From NCBI GenBank assembly GCA_016919605.1, contig JACXTQ010000077.1, positions 1-24,876 on the forward strand: 24,876 bases of DNA, written 5' to 3'. Of the stretch, positions 7,873-15,520 are shown in pieces (position 1 is the first letter of the stretch; every line of letters starts with the position of its first letter). Source of the stretch: Methylovulum sp. GTDB lineage: Bacteria; Pseudomonadota; Gammaproteobacteria; Methylococcales; Methylomonadaceae. Below the pieces are notes generated by a model. That model did not search any database, was not told the origin of the DNA, and saw nothing but the letters and a program-made list of their open reading frames with translations. A program made the translations under genes and the position numbers.

Positions 7873-8349
7873 CTAAAGATACTCGACTGAAATAATTTCG
7901 TACTCAATGTTGCCGGCAGGCGCTTTTACCGTCACCACATCCCCGGCTTCTTTGCCGATCAAGGCGCGGGCAATCGGTGAGCCGATGGAAATACGGCCTT
8001 CTTTGATACTGGCTTCATCTTCACCGACGATTTGGTAAACCACTTGTTTTTCCGAATCGATATCTTCTATTTTTACCGTTGCGCCAAACACGACTTTGCC
8101 GTTGGCATCGAGCTTGGTGACATCGATCACTTGAGCATTGGACAGCTTGCCTTCAATTTCGGCAATCCGGCCTTCGGCAAAGCTTTGTTGCTCACGCGCT
8201 GCATGATATTCGGCGTTTTCTTTTAAATCCCCGTGGGCGCGGGCTGTGGCTATTGAGGCGATAATGCGCGGCCTGACCACGGATTTTAGTTCTTCCAGTT
8301 CGGCGCGTAATTTTTCCGCACCTTTGACAGTAAGTGGTACTTTACTCAT
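7873..8349 (-). CDS. greA: Transcription elongation factor GreA
   Basis: Rescues backtracked RNA polymerase by stimulating transcript cleavage through the secondary channel. From ATG 8349 the protein is 158 residues, exactly the E. coli length, starting MSKVPLTVKGAEKL. It has the N-terminal coiled coil (1-75) with the acidic tip residues D41 and E44 in GDLKENAEYHAA, then the FKBP-like C-terminal domain (about 80-158) with SPIARALIGKEAGD. A longer reading from TTG 8367 exists but adds residues the family lacks. The GGAG upstream of ATG 8349 is 12 bases away, a poor spacing. It follows carB by 52 bp, the common carA-carB-greA order. Confidence 0.97.
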   Translation of the reverse strand: MSKVPLTVKGAEKLRAELEELKSVVRPRIIASIATARAHGDLKENAEYHAAREQQSFAEGRIAEIEGKLSNAQVIDVTKLDANGKVVFGATVKIEDIDSEKQVVYQIVGEDEASIKEGRISIGSPIARALIGKEAGDVVTVKAPAGNIEYEIISVEYL

Positions 8350-8380
8350 TTTTATCAAAAACTCCAATTATTTTTTGTGT

Positions 8381-8406
8381 CTTAGCTTGCTATTATCAAG
8401 CTTAAG
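8381..8406 (-). other. Hairpin in the carB-greA gap
   Basis: CTTAGCTTG (8381-8389) pairs with CAAGCTTAAG (8397-8406), leaving one bulged base, across a 7-base loop. It overlaps the carB stop codon. On the minus strand no U tract follows, so it is more likely a processing or stability stem, or a weak attenuator, than a full terminator. Confidence 0.35.
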
Positions 8407-11400
8407 ATTGCTTTAAACTGTTATGTAAGTCTTGCAAACAGGCGACATCACCGGCATCCAGCTCACCCAAAGCAAAACAGGCAGCCCGTGCACCCGCCAT
8501 AGTGGTGTAATACGGCACACGGTTTTGTAAGGCTTCGCGGCGCATGGTGAAAGAATCGGAAATGGCTTTTTTGCCGACCGTAGTGTTAATGATCAATTGG
8601 ATTTGCCCATTCTTAATCATGTCCACAGTATTGGGCCGCCCTTCATTGACCTTGTAAACCAACTCGCAGGGTATGCCCTTCTCCCGCAAATACTTGGCCG
8701 TGCCACCCGTAGCGACAATCTCATATTTTTTGTCCACCAACATATGGGCAATTTCGGGAGCTTTGGCCTTATCGGCATCACGGATACTGATCAATACCTT
8801 GCCGCTGGCATTCAAATTGACCCCCGCCGCCCGTTGCGATTTGGCAAAGGCTTCGCCGAAGGTTTTACCCACGCCCATAACCTCGCCGGTCGATTTCATT
8901 TCCGGCCCTAAGAGCGGGTCAACACCAGGAAATTTCACAAACGGGAACACCGCTTCCTTAACGGAATAATAATCGGGGATGCGCTCTTCGGTCACGCCTT
9001 GTTGTGCCAAAGTTTGCCCCACCATCACCCGTGCGGCGATTTTTGCCAACTGATAGCCCGTAGCTTTGGAGACAAAAGGTGCGGTTCTGGAGGCTCTAGG
9101 ATTGACTTCCAGCACATAAATATCTTCGCCTTGGATGGCAAACTGAGTGTTCATCAAGCCACGCACCCCTAAGGCTTCCGCCATTCTGGCAACTTGCTCA
9201 CGCAACTGGTCTTGAAGATGGGCGGGCAAATCATAAGGTGGCAAAGAACAGGCGGAATCGCCGGAATGCACGCCCGCTTGCTCAATATGCTCCATTAGGC
9301 CACCGATCAGGATACGCTCGCCATCGTAAATGGCATCAACATCCATTTCCACGGCATCATCAAGGAAGCGGTCAAGCAATACCGGCGAATCGTTAGAGAC
9401 ACTCACCGCCTCTTTCATATAGCGTTGCAAGCCTTCTTCGTTGACGACAATCTCCATCGCCCGACCACCCAACACATAAGATGGGCGTACCACCAGCGGA
9501 TAACCCAGCTCTTTAGCCGCGTTAATCGCCTGATCGACAGAGCGGGCGGTGGCATTGGGCGGTTGTTTCAGGTTCAGGCGTTCCAACAATTTTTGGAAAC
9601 GCTCACGGTCTTCCGCCAAATCTATCGAATCTGGCGAAGTGCCAATAATCGGCACACCCGCCGCTTCCAAGGCGCGGGCCAATTTCAGCGGGGTTTGGCC
9701 GCCATATTGGACAATCACCCCTTTAGGTTGCTCCAGATGGACGATTTCCAAGACATCTTCCAAGGTCAACGGCTCAAAATACAAGCGGTCGGAGGTGTCA
9801 AAGTCAGTGGAAACAGTTTCTGGGTTGCAGTTAATCATGATGGTTTCGTAACCATCTTCACGCAACGCCAGTGCCGCGTGAACGCAGCAATAGTCAAACT
9901 CAATGCCTTGGCCGATACGGTTAGGGCCACCGCCCAGAATAATAATTTTTTCCCTATCGGACACCCGCGCTTCGCACTCTTCCTCGTAGGTTGAGAACAG
10001 ATAAGCGGTATCGGAAGCAAATTCAGCCGCGCAGGAATCTATACGTTTATAAACCGGACGGATGTTTTGCTTATGGCGGGTGTTACGCACCTCAATTTCT
10101 GACGTGCCCAACAATTTTGCCAAGCGCACATCAGAGAAGCCCTTACGTTTCAGTTTATACAGCTCACCCGTTTTGAGCGTGGACAGGGTTTTGGTCGCCA
10201 AAGCTTTTTCAGACAACACCAAATCTTCAATTTGCGCCAAAAACCACGGGTCAATTTTACAAACTTCATGGATTTCATCCAGGCTCATGCCGATACGGAA
10301 AGCATCAGCGACATAGCGCAGACGGTCAGGGCCAGGATGGCGCATTTCCCTATGGATTTTGTCCAACGCTTCATCAGCGTGCAGGTCGATGATTTCATCC
10401 AGCCCGCTAATGCCAATTTCCAAGCCCCGCAAAGCTTTTTGCAAGGATTCTTGGAAAGTACGGCCTATCGCCATGACTTCGCCAACCGATTTCATTTGTG
10501 TGGTCAATCGGTCATCGGCTTGCGGGAATTTTTCAAAGGTAAAGCGCGGCACCTTAGTCACGACATAGTCGATGCTAGGCTCAAACGAGGCGGGGGTCGC
10601 CCCGCCGGTAATCTCATTTTGCAATTCGTCCAGCGTAAAACCCACCGCCAACTTGGCGGCGACTTTGGCAATCGGGAAGCCCGTAGCTTTAGAAGCCAAG
10701 GCCGAGGAGCGCGATACCCGTGGGTTCATTTCAATGACAATCAAACGTCCGTCCACCGGATTGATCGCCACTTGCACATTAGAACCGCCGGTGTCCACGC
10801 CAATTTCGCGCAACACCGCCAAAGAGACGTTACGCAGGATTTGATATTCTTTATCGGTCAAAGTTTGCGCAGGAGCCACGGTAATCGAGTCGCCGGTATG
10901 CACCCCCATCGGATCGAAGTTTTCAATCGAACAGACGATGATGCAATTGTCTTTGTGGTCGCGCACGACTTCCATCTCGTATTCTTTCCAGCCCAACACC
11001 GATTCTTCAATCAACAGTTCATTGGTAGGCGATAAATCCAGGCCGCGTTCACAAATCTCCATGAACTCTTCTTTATTGTAGGCAATGCCGCCGCCACTGC
11101 CGCCCATGGTAAAGGACGGGCGGATCACGGTCGGATAGCCGACTTCTTTTTGCGCCGCCAGCGCTTCTTCCATCGTATGGGCGGTTTTTGACTTGGCGAC
11201 CTCAAAACCGATACGCGCCATCGCATCGTTAAACAGTTGGCGGTCTTCGGCCTTGTTAATCGCTTCTTTGGTCGCGCCTATCATTTCCACGTTGTACTTT
11301 GCCAAGACCCCGTGCTTATCTAAAGCTAAGGCGCAATTGAGCGCGGTTTGCCCGCCCATAGTCGGCAAAATGGCATCGGGGCGTTCTTTGGCGATGATTT

Positions 11401-11626
11401 TTTCCACAGTTTGCCAGTCGATAGGCTCGATATAAATCGCGTCCGCCATTTCGGGGTCGGTCATAATCGTCGCGGGATTGGAGTTGACCAAAATCACGCG
11501 GTAGCCCTCTTCACGCAAAGCCTTGCACGCTTGGGTGCCGGAGTAATCGAATTCGCAAGCCTGACCAATGACGATGGGGCCTGCGCCTAATAATAAGATG
11601 GATTTTATGTCGGTTCTTTTGGGCAT
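8402..11626 (-). CDS. carB: Carbamoyl-phosphate synthase large subunit
   Basis: Synthesises carbamoyl phosphate from bicarbonate, ATP and the ammonia channelled from CarA; the product feeds arginine and pyrimidines. The 1074 residues match the E. coli length. Two homologous ATP-grasp halves are visible: the first begins SILLLGAGPIVIGQACEFDYSG (within about 10-32) and contains PSFTMGGSGGG; the second begins IIILGGGPNRIGQGIEFDY (about 555-575) and contains PSYVLGGRAMEI. The C-terminal MGS-like allosteric domain (about 935-1074) has ATGGTAKYLREKGIPCELVYKVNEGRPN. The start ATG has GAAGAGA just upstream. It is intact but separated from carA by 2.4 kb of inserted genes, the last of which ends 14 bp before this start. 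Confidence 0.98.
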   Translation of the reverse strand: MPKRTDIKSILLLGAGPIVIGQACEFDYSGTQACKALREEGYRVILVNSNPATIMTDPEMADAIYIEPIDWQTVEKIIAKERPDAILPTMGGQTALNCALALDKHGVLAKYNVEMIGATKEAINKAEDRQLFNDAMARIGFEVAKSKTAHTMEEALAAQKEVGYPTVIRPSFTMGGSGGGIAYNKEEFMEICERGLDLSPTNELLIEESVLGWKEYEMEVVRDHKDNCIIVCSIENFDPMGVHTGDSITVAPAQTLTDKEYQILRNVSLAVLREIGVDTGGSNVQVAINPVDGRLIVIEMNPRVSRSSALASKATGFPIAKVAAKLAVGFTLDELQNEITGGATPASFEPSIDYVVTKVPRFTFEKFPQADDRLTTQMKSVGEVMAIGRTFQESLQKALRGLEIGISGLDEIIDLHADEALDKIHREMRHPGPDRLRYVADAFRIGMSLDEIHEVCKIDPWFLAQIEDLVLSEKALATKTLSTLKTGELYKLKRKGFSDVRLAKLLGTSEIEVRNTRHKQNIRPVYKRIDSCAAEFASDTAYLFSTYEEECEARVSDREKIIILGGGPNRIGQGIEFDYCCVHAALALREDGYETIMINCNPETVSTDFDTSDRLYFEPLTLEDVLEIVHLEQPKGVIVQYGGQTPLKLARALEAAGVPIIGTSPDSIDLAEDRERFQKLLERLNLKQPPNATARSVDQAINAAKELGYPLVVRPSYVLGGRAMEIVVNEEGLQRYMKEAVSVSNDSPVLLDRFLDDAVEMDVDAIYDGERILIGGLMEHIEQAGVHSGDSACSLPPYDLPAHLQDQLREQVARMAEALGVRGLMNTQFAIQGEDIYVLEVNPRASRTAPFVSKATGYQLAKIAARVMVGQTLAQQGVTEERIPDYYSVKEAVFPFVKFPGVDPLLGPEMKSTGEVMGVGKTFGEAFAKSQRAAGVNLNASGKVLISIRDADKAKAPEIAHMLVDKKYEIVATGGTAKYLREKGIPCELVYKVNEGRPNTVDMIKNGQIQLIINTTVGKKAISDSFTMRREALQNRVPYYTTMAGARAACFALGELDAGDVACLQDLHNSLKQS

Positions 11627-11640
11627 ATTCTCTTCAAAAG

Positions 11641-11876
11641 TTAAGATTTTCTACTGTCGGCAAGGCGATACACGGCATTTCGTTCACGTTTGCCAACGGC
11701 AATGACGATGATTATTAGTTCATTATCGCGTACTTCATACACTAAACGATAACCCGCGTTGCGTAATTTAATTTTATAACGGCTTTTGCCAATGTGTGCG
11801 GATGGGATACAGGGATTTTGCAAACGCTCCGCCAATTTAGCCTTAAATTGCTCACGGAGAACTCTAATGCGTACAT
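11641..11876 (-). pseudogene. RelE-family mRNA interferase remnant (internal deletion with frameshift)
   Basis: The C-terminal part is a clear RelE toxin: REQFKAKLAERLQNP, then SRYKIKLRNAGYRLVYEV and VIAVGKRERNAVYRLA, with the basic catalytic patch still present. This frame lacks a proper start; it opens after a stop and could only begin at TTG 11835. In another frame ATG 11876 reads MYALEF, the usual RelE N-terminus. Only two bases (11857-11858) separate the end of MYALEF from the Arg of REQF, whereas the family has about 15 residues there (helix 1). An out-of-frame deletion of roughly 43 bp therefore explains the structure. The product would lack helix 1 and is unlikely to be toxic. It ends 14 bp before carB. 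Confidence 0.8.
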
Positions 11877-11934
11877 GCTAAAGCCTTATCGTTGATAACC
11901 GAATCAGGATTTAACGCTATCGCATAGTGCGTTT

Positions 11935-12144
11935 TTATAAATCATTCAAAGAAACACGGACGGTTTTTTGACCGTCATTCAGGCGCTCATCAGCCAATTG
12001 ATTAAGCTCTTGGTTTTCCTGCAATTCCTCATCACGATAAAGCCGCAAGGCTTCGGCCAACACCTGCTCAATACTTCTTTGTTGGGTTTGCGCCAACGCT
12101 TTAAGGGCTTGTTCGGTTGAGGCATCAAAATTAAGGGTTAGCAT
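11935..12144 (-). CDS. Ribbon-helix-helix antitoxin-like protein
   Basis: A 69-residue acidic protein with a CopG/RelB-type layout: beta strand MLTLNFDAST (1-10), helix EQALKALAQTQQ, turn RS, helix IEQVLAEALRLYRDEEL, then a C-terminal tail NQLADERLNDGQKTVRVSLNDL of the kind that wraps around a RelE toxin. It would bind its own promoter and neutralise the cognate toxin. The toxin gene that starts 58 bp downstream is broken, so this is an orphaned antitoxin unless it acts on a homologue elsewhere. The ribosome-binding site is weak. Antitoxin assignment rests on length, fold pattern and neighbourhood. Confidence 0.7.
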   Translation of the reverse strand: MLTLNFDASTEQALKALAQTQQRSIEQVLAEALRLYRDEELQENQELNQLADERLNDGQKTVRVSLNDL

Positions 12145-12230
12145 AGATTTAGTCCCATTTAGAACAGTCGTAGCTGTTTTTCAGTTGCAATATCAGCCAC
12201 ATTAACGCATTGCCAATAGTGATAATCAAG

Positions 12231-12245
12231 ACCTGGTTAGCAGGT
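12231..12245 (-). terminator. Possible weak terminator after the unknown gene pair
   Basis: ACCTG and CAGGT form a perfect 5-bp stem with a 5-base loop, about 25 bases past the stop of the downstream gene of the pair. On the minus strand it is followed by CTTGATT, so the U tract is poor. If it terminates, the antitoxin gene and carB would need a promoter of their own. Confidence 0.3.
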
Positions 12246-12269
12246 ACTTGTTAAGTATTACGCTCATCT

Positions 12270-13388
12270 TCAATTGCTATTTAAGGTTTCTTCGTCGGGT
12301 AAATCATTTTTATAAATTTGAGTAAGCGTGTTTTTAATTTTAATTTTTTCATCCCCAGCACTTTTAGTCTCATGTCTTAGTATTTCTATACTGTAATAAC
12401 CAACAAAGGATACTTTTTTTATTTCGCTAAAGACAGATTCGCAAATTTTTCCATCGATTGAATTATTTTGCCCATTAGGCAAAAATCTAAAAGTTTTTAA
12501 TTCTAGATTAATAGCTACAAAAGCACCTTCATATAGATATTTTTTGTCATCACTATAATCTAAGTTATCTATAGCTTTTAAGATAGATTCTGATTTTGTC
12601 TTATCAATTTGATAATTAATTTTTTCGCCATTCAAAGCATTAAAATGAAAATTAATTGACGCTTCTTTTCTGGAAATACAACGCAAAAATGCTTTAAGTG
12701 CTCTTATTTCTTTTTCATTTAACCTCAAACCTCGTAACAAATTAATATCATTAGAAAAATTAATAATGTCACCTAATCTATTTTCCAAAGGATATTCTTT
12801 TTTGAAAATTTCGTTTTGCGGATTGTTTTCTATCGGCTTTAAAAAAAGATTAAAAGAACCACCAGTGCTAGCGATTATTTCTAAATCGTCTCCATAAAAA
12901 AAATAGGAGTGGGAGATAGCTTGCCTAAGATCATTGAAACTGTTAACAATAGGAGCAAAAAAGTCCAGTTTTATTTTTCCCGTGCTGACAGCTTTGCCAT
13001 CATTGAAATGAATATTCAGAATATCTGATTTTTGTTCTGCTACTGCTTTTTCAACCGCGCTAATTTCTTGTAGCTCTAGCCGCAACTCTTCCAATTCATT
13101 TTTAACCTCATTGGGAGGATTTCCTTTCAATCCGTAATCAATCATCTTTTCTGCTTGAGAATATTGTTCGGCATCAAAAGCTAAGCAAGCCGCACTTCTA
13201 AATAAAATTGACCGTGTTGGTTCTACTTCTAGCTGGTCAACTAATAGTAAAGCGGCTTCAAGCTCATATTCAAAAGCTTTATTAGATAACCGTTTTGCTT
13301 CGTTATGTGAACCTTTCCGTTTAGCAAAAAAAGCAGATTCAGCAATATCCATAGCTTTAGAATGCAGTTCATTAACTTGATTATTCAT
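12270..13388 (-). CDS. Uncharacterised protein with TPR-like N-terminus, second gene of an overlapping pair
   Basis: 372 residues, not assigned to a named family. The first 110 residues or so are helical and TPR-like: a basic/acidic helix pair (NEAKRLSNKAFEYELEAALL), then EPTRSILFRSAACLAFDAEQ and YSQAEKMIDYGLKGNPP, a pattern seen before in uncharacterised bacterial proteins. A charged helix (about 95-120) leads to a middle region with strands and the Gly/Ser stretch IIASTGGSFNLFLKP. The C-terminal third (about 280-360) looks beta-rich, with GAFVAINLELKTFRFLPNG and KVSFVGYYSIEIL, possibly a small barrel. No signal peptide, TM helix or catalytic motif is obvious. Its ATG overlaps the upstream stop (ATGA) with AAGG nearby, indicating translational coupling. 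Base composition is much more AT-rich than the neighbours. Confidence 0.75.
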   Translation of the reverse strand: MNNQVNELHSKAMDIAESAFFAKRKGSHNEAKRLSNKAFEYELEAALLLVDQLEVEPTRSILFRSAACLAFDAEQYSQAEKMIDYGLKGNPPNEVKNELEELRLELQEISAVEKAVAEQKSDILNIHFNDGKAVSTGKIKLDFFAPIVNSFNDLRQAISHSYFFYGDDLEIIASTGGSFNLFLKPIENNPQNEIFKKEYPLENRLGDIINFSNDINLLRGLRLNEKEIRALKAFLRCISRKEASINFHFNALNGEKINYQIDKTKSESILKAIDNLDYSDDKKYLYEGAFVAINLELKTFRFLPNGQNNSIDGKICESVFSEIKKVSFVGYYSIEILRHETKSAGDEKIKIKNTLTQIYKNDLPDEETLNSN

Positions 13389-13921
13389 TTCCTTGCCACC
13401 GAGGATTGTGGTTTACCAAACTCTACAATAACAATATAAGCAGGTAAATTCAGGCTATCACTTTGTTTGGTTTGATTTAGCTTTATCTGCTGTCGCTTAG
13501 CAAGTGTATTACCCTTATTTTCTTGTAATATCCCTGATATTTCTAATCTCGCCTTTTTTTGAAAAGGATAAGTGTCATCTTCTTTTTCGCCTAACCAATA
13601 ATCAAAGCCTGTTCTTTTTCTTGAGCGTTCAATAACTTTGAAAGGAGTAAAGTGATGAGTTATCAAAATAGCTAAATATGTTGCTCCGAATTCTGTCGTT
13701 TCTTGTGTATCACGCCAAGCATCTTTTATCTGCGGTGTTACGTCAAATAACCATGACAAGACAATACGACCGTTCACACAACCAAAAACCTCTAACGATA
13801 CATCTGTTCCATGCCCTTGTTCGCTTAGGCAAACAACAGCCGCCTCTGCAAGAAAATTCATGACATTAGCTGTTAGACTGGTTGGAATATCTTTAAAAAC
13901 ATCTATTTCATGAACAGTCAT
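13385..13921 (-). CDS. Uncharacterised protein, first gene of an overlapping pair
   Basis: 178 residues, cytosolic-looking, no named family recognised. Visible features are an N-terminal helix (LTANVMNFLAEAAVVCLSEQ, 16-35), a strand region (about 41-60), then helix TTEFGATYLAILITHH (75-90), strand FKVIERSRKR (94-103), GFDYWLGE (106-112) and KARLEISGIL (123-132), ending in the apolar strand PAYIVIVEFGKP. The order helix-with-Glu, strand, strand-with-Asp (D107), strand-with-Glu (E127) is reminiscent of a PD-(D/E)xK nuclease core, but the lysine is absent (E-I-S), so this is only a suggestion. It overlaps the next gene by 4 bp. Upstream AT-rich DNA may hold a weak promoter. Confidence 0.72.
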   Translation of the reverse strand: MTVHEIDVFKDIPTSLTANVMNFLAEAAVVCLSEQGHGTDVSLEVFGCVNGRIVLSWLFDVTPQIKDAWRDTQETTEFGATYLAILITHHFTPFKVIERSRKRTGFDYWLGEKEDDTYPFQKKARLEISGILQENKGNTLAKRQQIKLNQTKQSDSLNLPAYIVIVEFGKPQSSVARK

Positions 13922-14059
13922 ATATCTTTTTTAAACACCTAGGATAACAAGTTGCTACTTTTTTACACACACCCCATAAGACGTTGAAAAAAACTGATAA
14001 CTCAATTTTTATAAGGTATACCATACAGGGTGTTATCCCAAAGCTAAGTTTAAAAAAAC

Positions 14060-15178
14060 CTAAGCCATCATCGCCATAAACTCATCAAACAAGCCATCGA
14101 CATCATGCGGGCCTGGGCTTGCTTCAGGATGCCCCTGAAAACTAAACGCGGGCACATCCGTCCGTTTGATGCCTTGTAGACTGCCATCAAACAAGGAACG
14201 GTGGGTGGCGATCAAGTTTGTGGGCAAACTGGCTTCGTTAACGGCAAAGCCGTGGTTTTGGCTGCTGATCATGACCCGCCCGGTGGCGATCTCCTGCACC
14301 GGATGGTTGGCGCCATGATGGCCGAATTTCATTTTCTCGGTTTTCGCGCCGCTGGCTAAGGCCAGCAGTTGATGGCCTAAACAAATGCCGAACACAGGGG
14401 TTTTACTGGCTAAAATTTCGCTGATGGCGGCAATCGCATAGGTACACGGTTCGGGATCGCCCGGACCATTGGACAGGAACACGCCATCCGGTTTCATTGC
14501 CATCACCTCGGCGGCGGGTGTTTTTGCAGGTACGACCGTGACACGGCAACCACGATTGACCAGCAAACGGAGAATATTGCGTTTGATGCCAAAATCATAG
14601 GCCACGACATGCTTGGTCAGATTGACACCAGGCAGATGCCCATCTTGTAGCGACCAGATGGTTTCCGTCCACTCGTAACTGTCGGCGGTGGTGACTTCCT
14701 TAGCCAAATCCAAGCCTTTTAGACCGGAAAATCCGGCTATCGCGGCGGTGGCGGTCGCCACATCAACGGCATCTCCGGCGACTATCGCGCCACGTTGCGC
14801 CCCTTTGTCACGTAACAGACGGGTCAGCTTGCGGGTGTCAATTTCGGCAATCGCCACCACCTTATTGTCCAACAAATACTGTTGTAAGGTTTTTTGGCTA
14901 CGCCAGTTGCTGGCCAGCAACGGTAAATCCCTAATTACCAGACCGCTGGCGAACACGCCCACCGATTCGTCATCTTCAGGGGTTGTCCCCACGTTGCCGA
15001 TGTGCGGATAAGTCAGGGTGACAATTTGTTGGGCGTATGACGGGTCGCTGAGAATCTCCTGGTATCCGGTCATGGCGGTGTTAAACACTACCTCACCGAC
15101 CGAACAGCCGTCTGCACCTACGGATACACCACTAAATACCGTACCATCTTCTAACACTAATAAAGCAGACTTAGTCAA
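14060..15178 (-). CDS. carA: Carbamoyl-phosphate synthase small (glutaminase) subunit
   Basis: Hydrolyses glutamine and passes ammonia to CarB. The start is taken as TTG 15178: GAGGT lies seven bases upstream and the product then begins TKSALLVLEDGTVF, matching the E. coli N-terminus. An in-frame ATG at 15226 would add 16 unconserved residues and sits inside a leader hairpin. The 372-residue protein has the N-terminal CPSase domain (1-150) and a class I glutamine amidotransferase domain (about 190-372) with nucleophile C266 in GICLGHQ and the H350/E352 pair in QGHPEASPGPHD. All catalytic residues are intact. A promoter and a leader hairpin are visible upstream. Its partner carB is displaced by an insertion. 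Confidence 0.96.
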   Translation of the reverse strand: MTKSALLVLEDGTVFSGVSVGADGCSVGEVVFNTAMTGYQEILSDPSYAQQIVTLTYPHIGNVGTTPEDDESVGVFASGLVIRDLPLLASNWRSQKTLQQYLLDNKVVAIAEIDTRKLTRLLRDKGAQRGAIVAGDAVDVATATAAIAGFSGLKGLDLAKEVTTADSYEWTETIWSLQDGHLPGVNLTKHVVAYDFGIKRNILRLLVNRGCRVTVVPAKTPAAEVMAMKPDGVFLSNGPGDPEPCTYAIAAISEILASKTPVFGICLGHQLLALASGAKTEKMKFGHHGANHPVQEIATGRVMISSQNHGFAVNEASLPTNLIATHRSLFDGSLQGIKRTDVPAFSFQGHPEASPGPHDVDGLFDEFMAMMA

Positions 15179-15200
15179 ACACGTTACCTCAAATGTGCAA

Positions 15201-15232
15201 AACGGGATGAACCCGAAAGGACGCATCCCGTT
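15201..15232 (-). promoter_or_regulatory. Leader hairpin before carA, possible attenuator
   Basis: AACGGGATG (15201-15209) and CATCCCGTT (15224-15232) are a perfect 9-bp inverted repeat with a 14-base loop. On the minus strand the stem is followed directly by TT and then GC, giving a short T4 run, and lies between the predicted promoter and the carA ribosome-binding site. It has the position of an attenuator or a translation-modulating stem for a pyrimidine/arginine gene. The short U run makes strong intrinsic termination doubtful. Confidence 0.5.
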
Positions 15233-15252
15233 ATCAATAAACGAACTGTAAC

Positions 15253-15281
15253 ACTATACAAAATTATGCTGTTTTGGTCAT
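15253..15281 (-). promoter_or_regulatory. Sigma-70-type promoter for carA
   Basis: On the minus strand, ATGACC (15276-15281; four of six matches to TTGACA) and TATAGT (15253-15258; five of six to TATAAT) are separated by exactly 17 bases. Transcription would start near 15246, giving a leader of about 70 bases that contains the 9-bp hairpin and the GAGGT ribosome-binding site. Confidence 0.6.
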
Positions 15282-15520
15282 TAACAATTTTCAAAACATC
15301 GGTTTTTGACTCTTTGCAATACTTGCTTGTTCCTTGCCGTAACACGAGCCAACACCCAGCACCATCTTTGAAGATAGCGCCGTGGCAACAAAACTTTAAA
15401 TCATTGCCCATCACTCTGTAATAAAATGCCGCTATGTTTTGCCTGCGGTGTCAAAAAACCTGTGCATTGCCCGATAAGGCTTTGCCAAACTCACTTTTCC
15501 CAACTATCGTTTTTCTACAC

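Larger units (their letters stand above)
11627..14059. other. Accessory insertion separating carA from carB
   Basis: carA and carB are normally adjacent and cotranscribed. Here 2433 bp lie between them, holding a relE remnant, an antitoxin gene and an overlapping pair of unknown genes, all on the same strand as carA/carB. The right part is strikingly AT-rich: by hand count 12661-12720 is 18/60 G+C, against 35/60 for 14281-14340 in carA. No transposase, integrase or flanking direct repeat is evident. The pattern suggests acquired DNA tolerated within the operon. Confidence 0.85.

Noticed and set aside
10232..11035. 267-codon open frame on the plus strand inside carB
   Set aside because: It is antisense to the ATP-grasp domain of an intact carB; the His/Phe/Arg-rich translation is typical of antisense shadow.
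11641..11835. Complete small RelE gene starting at TTG 11835
   Set aside because: It would lack the N-terminal strand and first helix, has no ribosome-binding site, and the missing N-terminus is found just upstream in a different frame.
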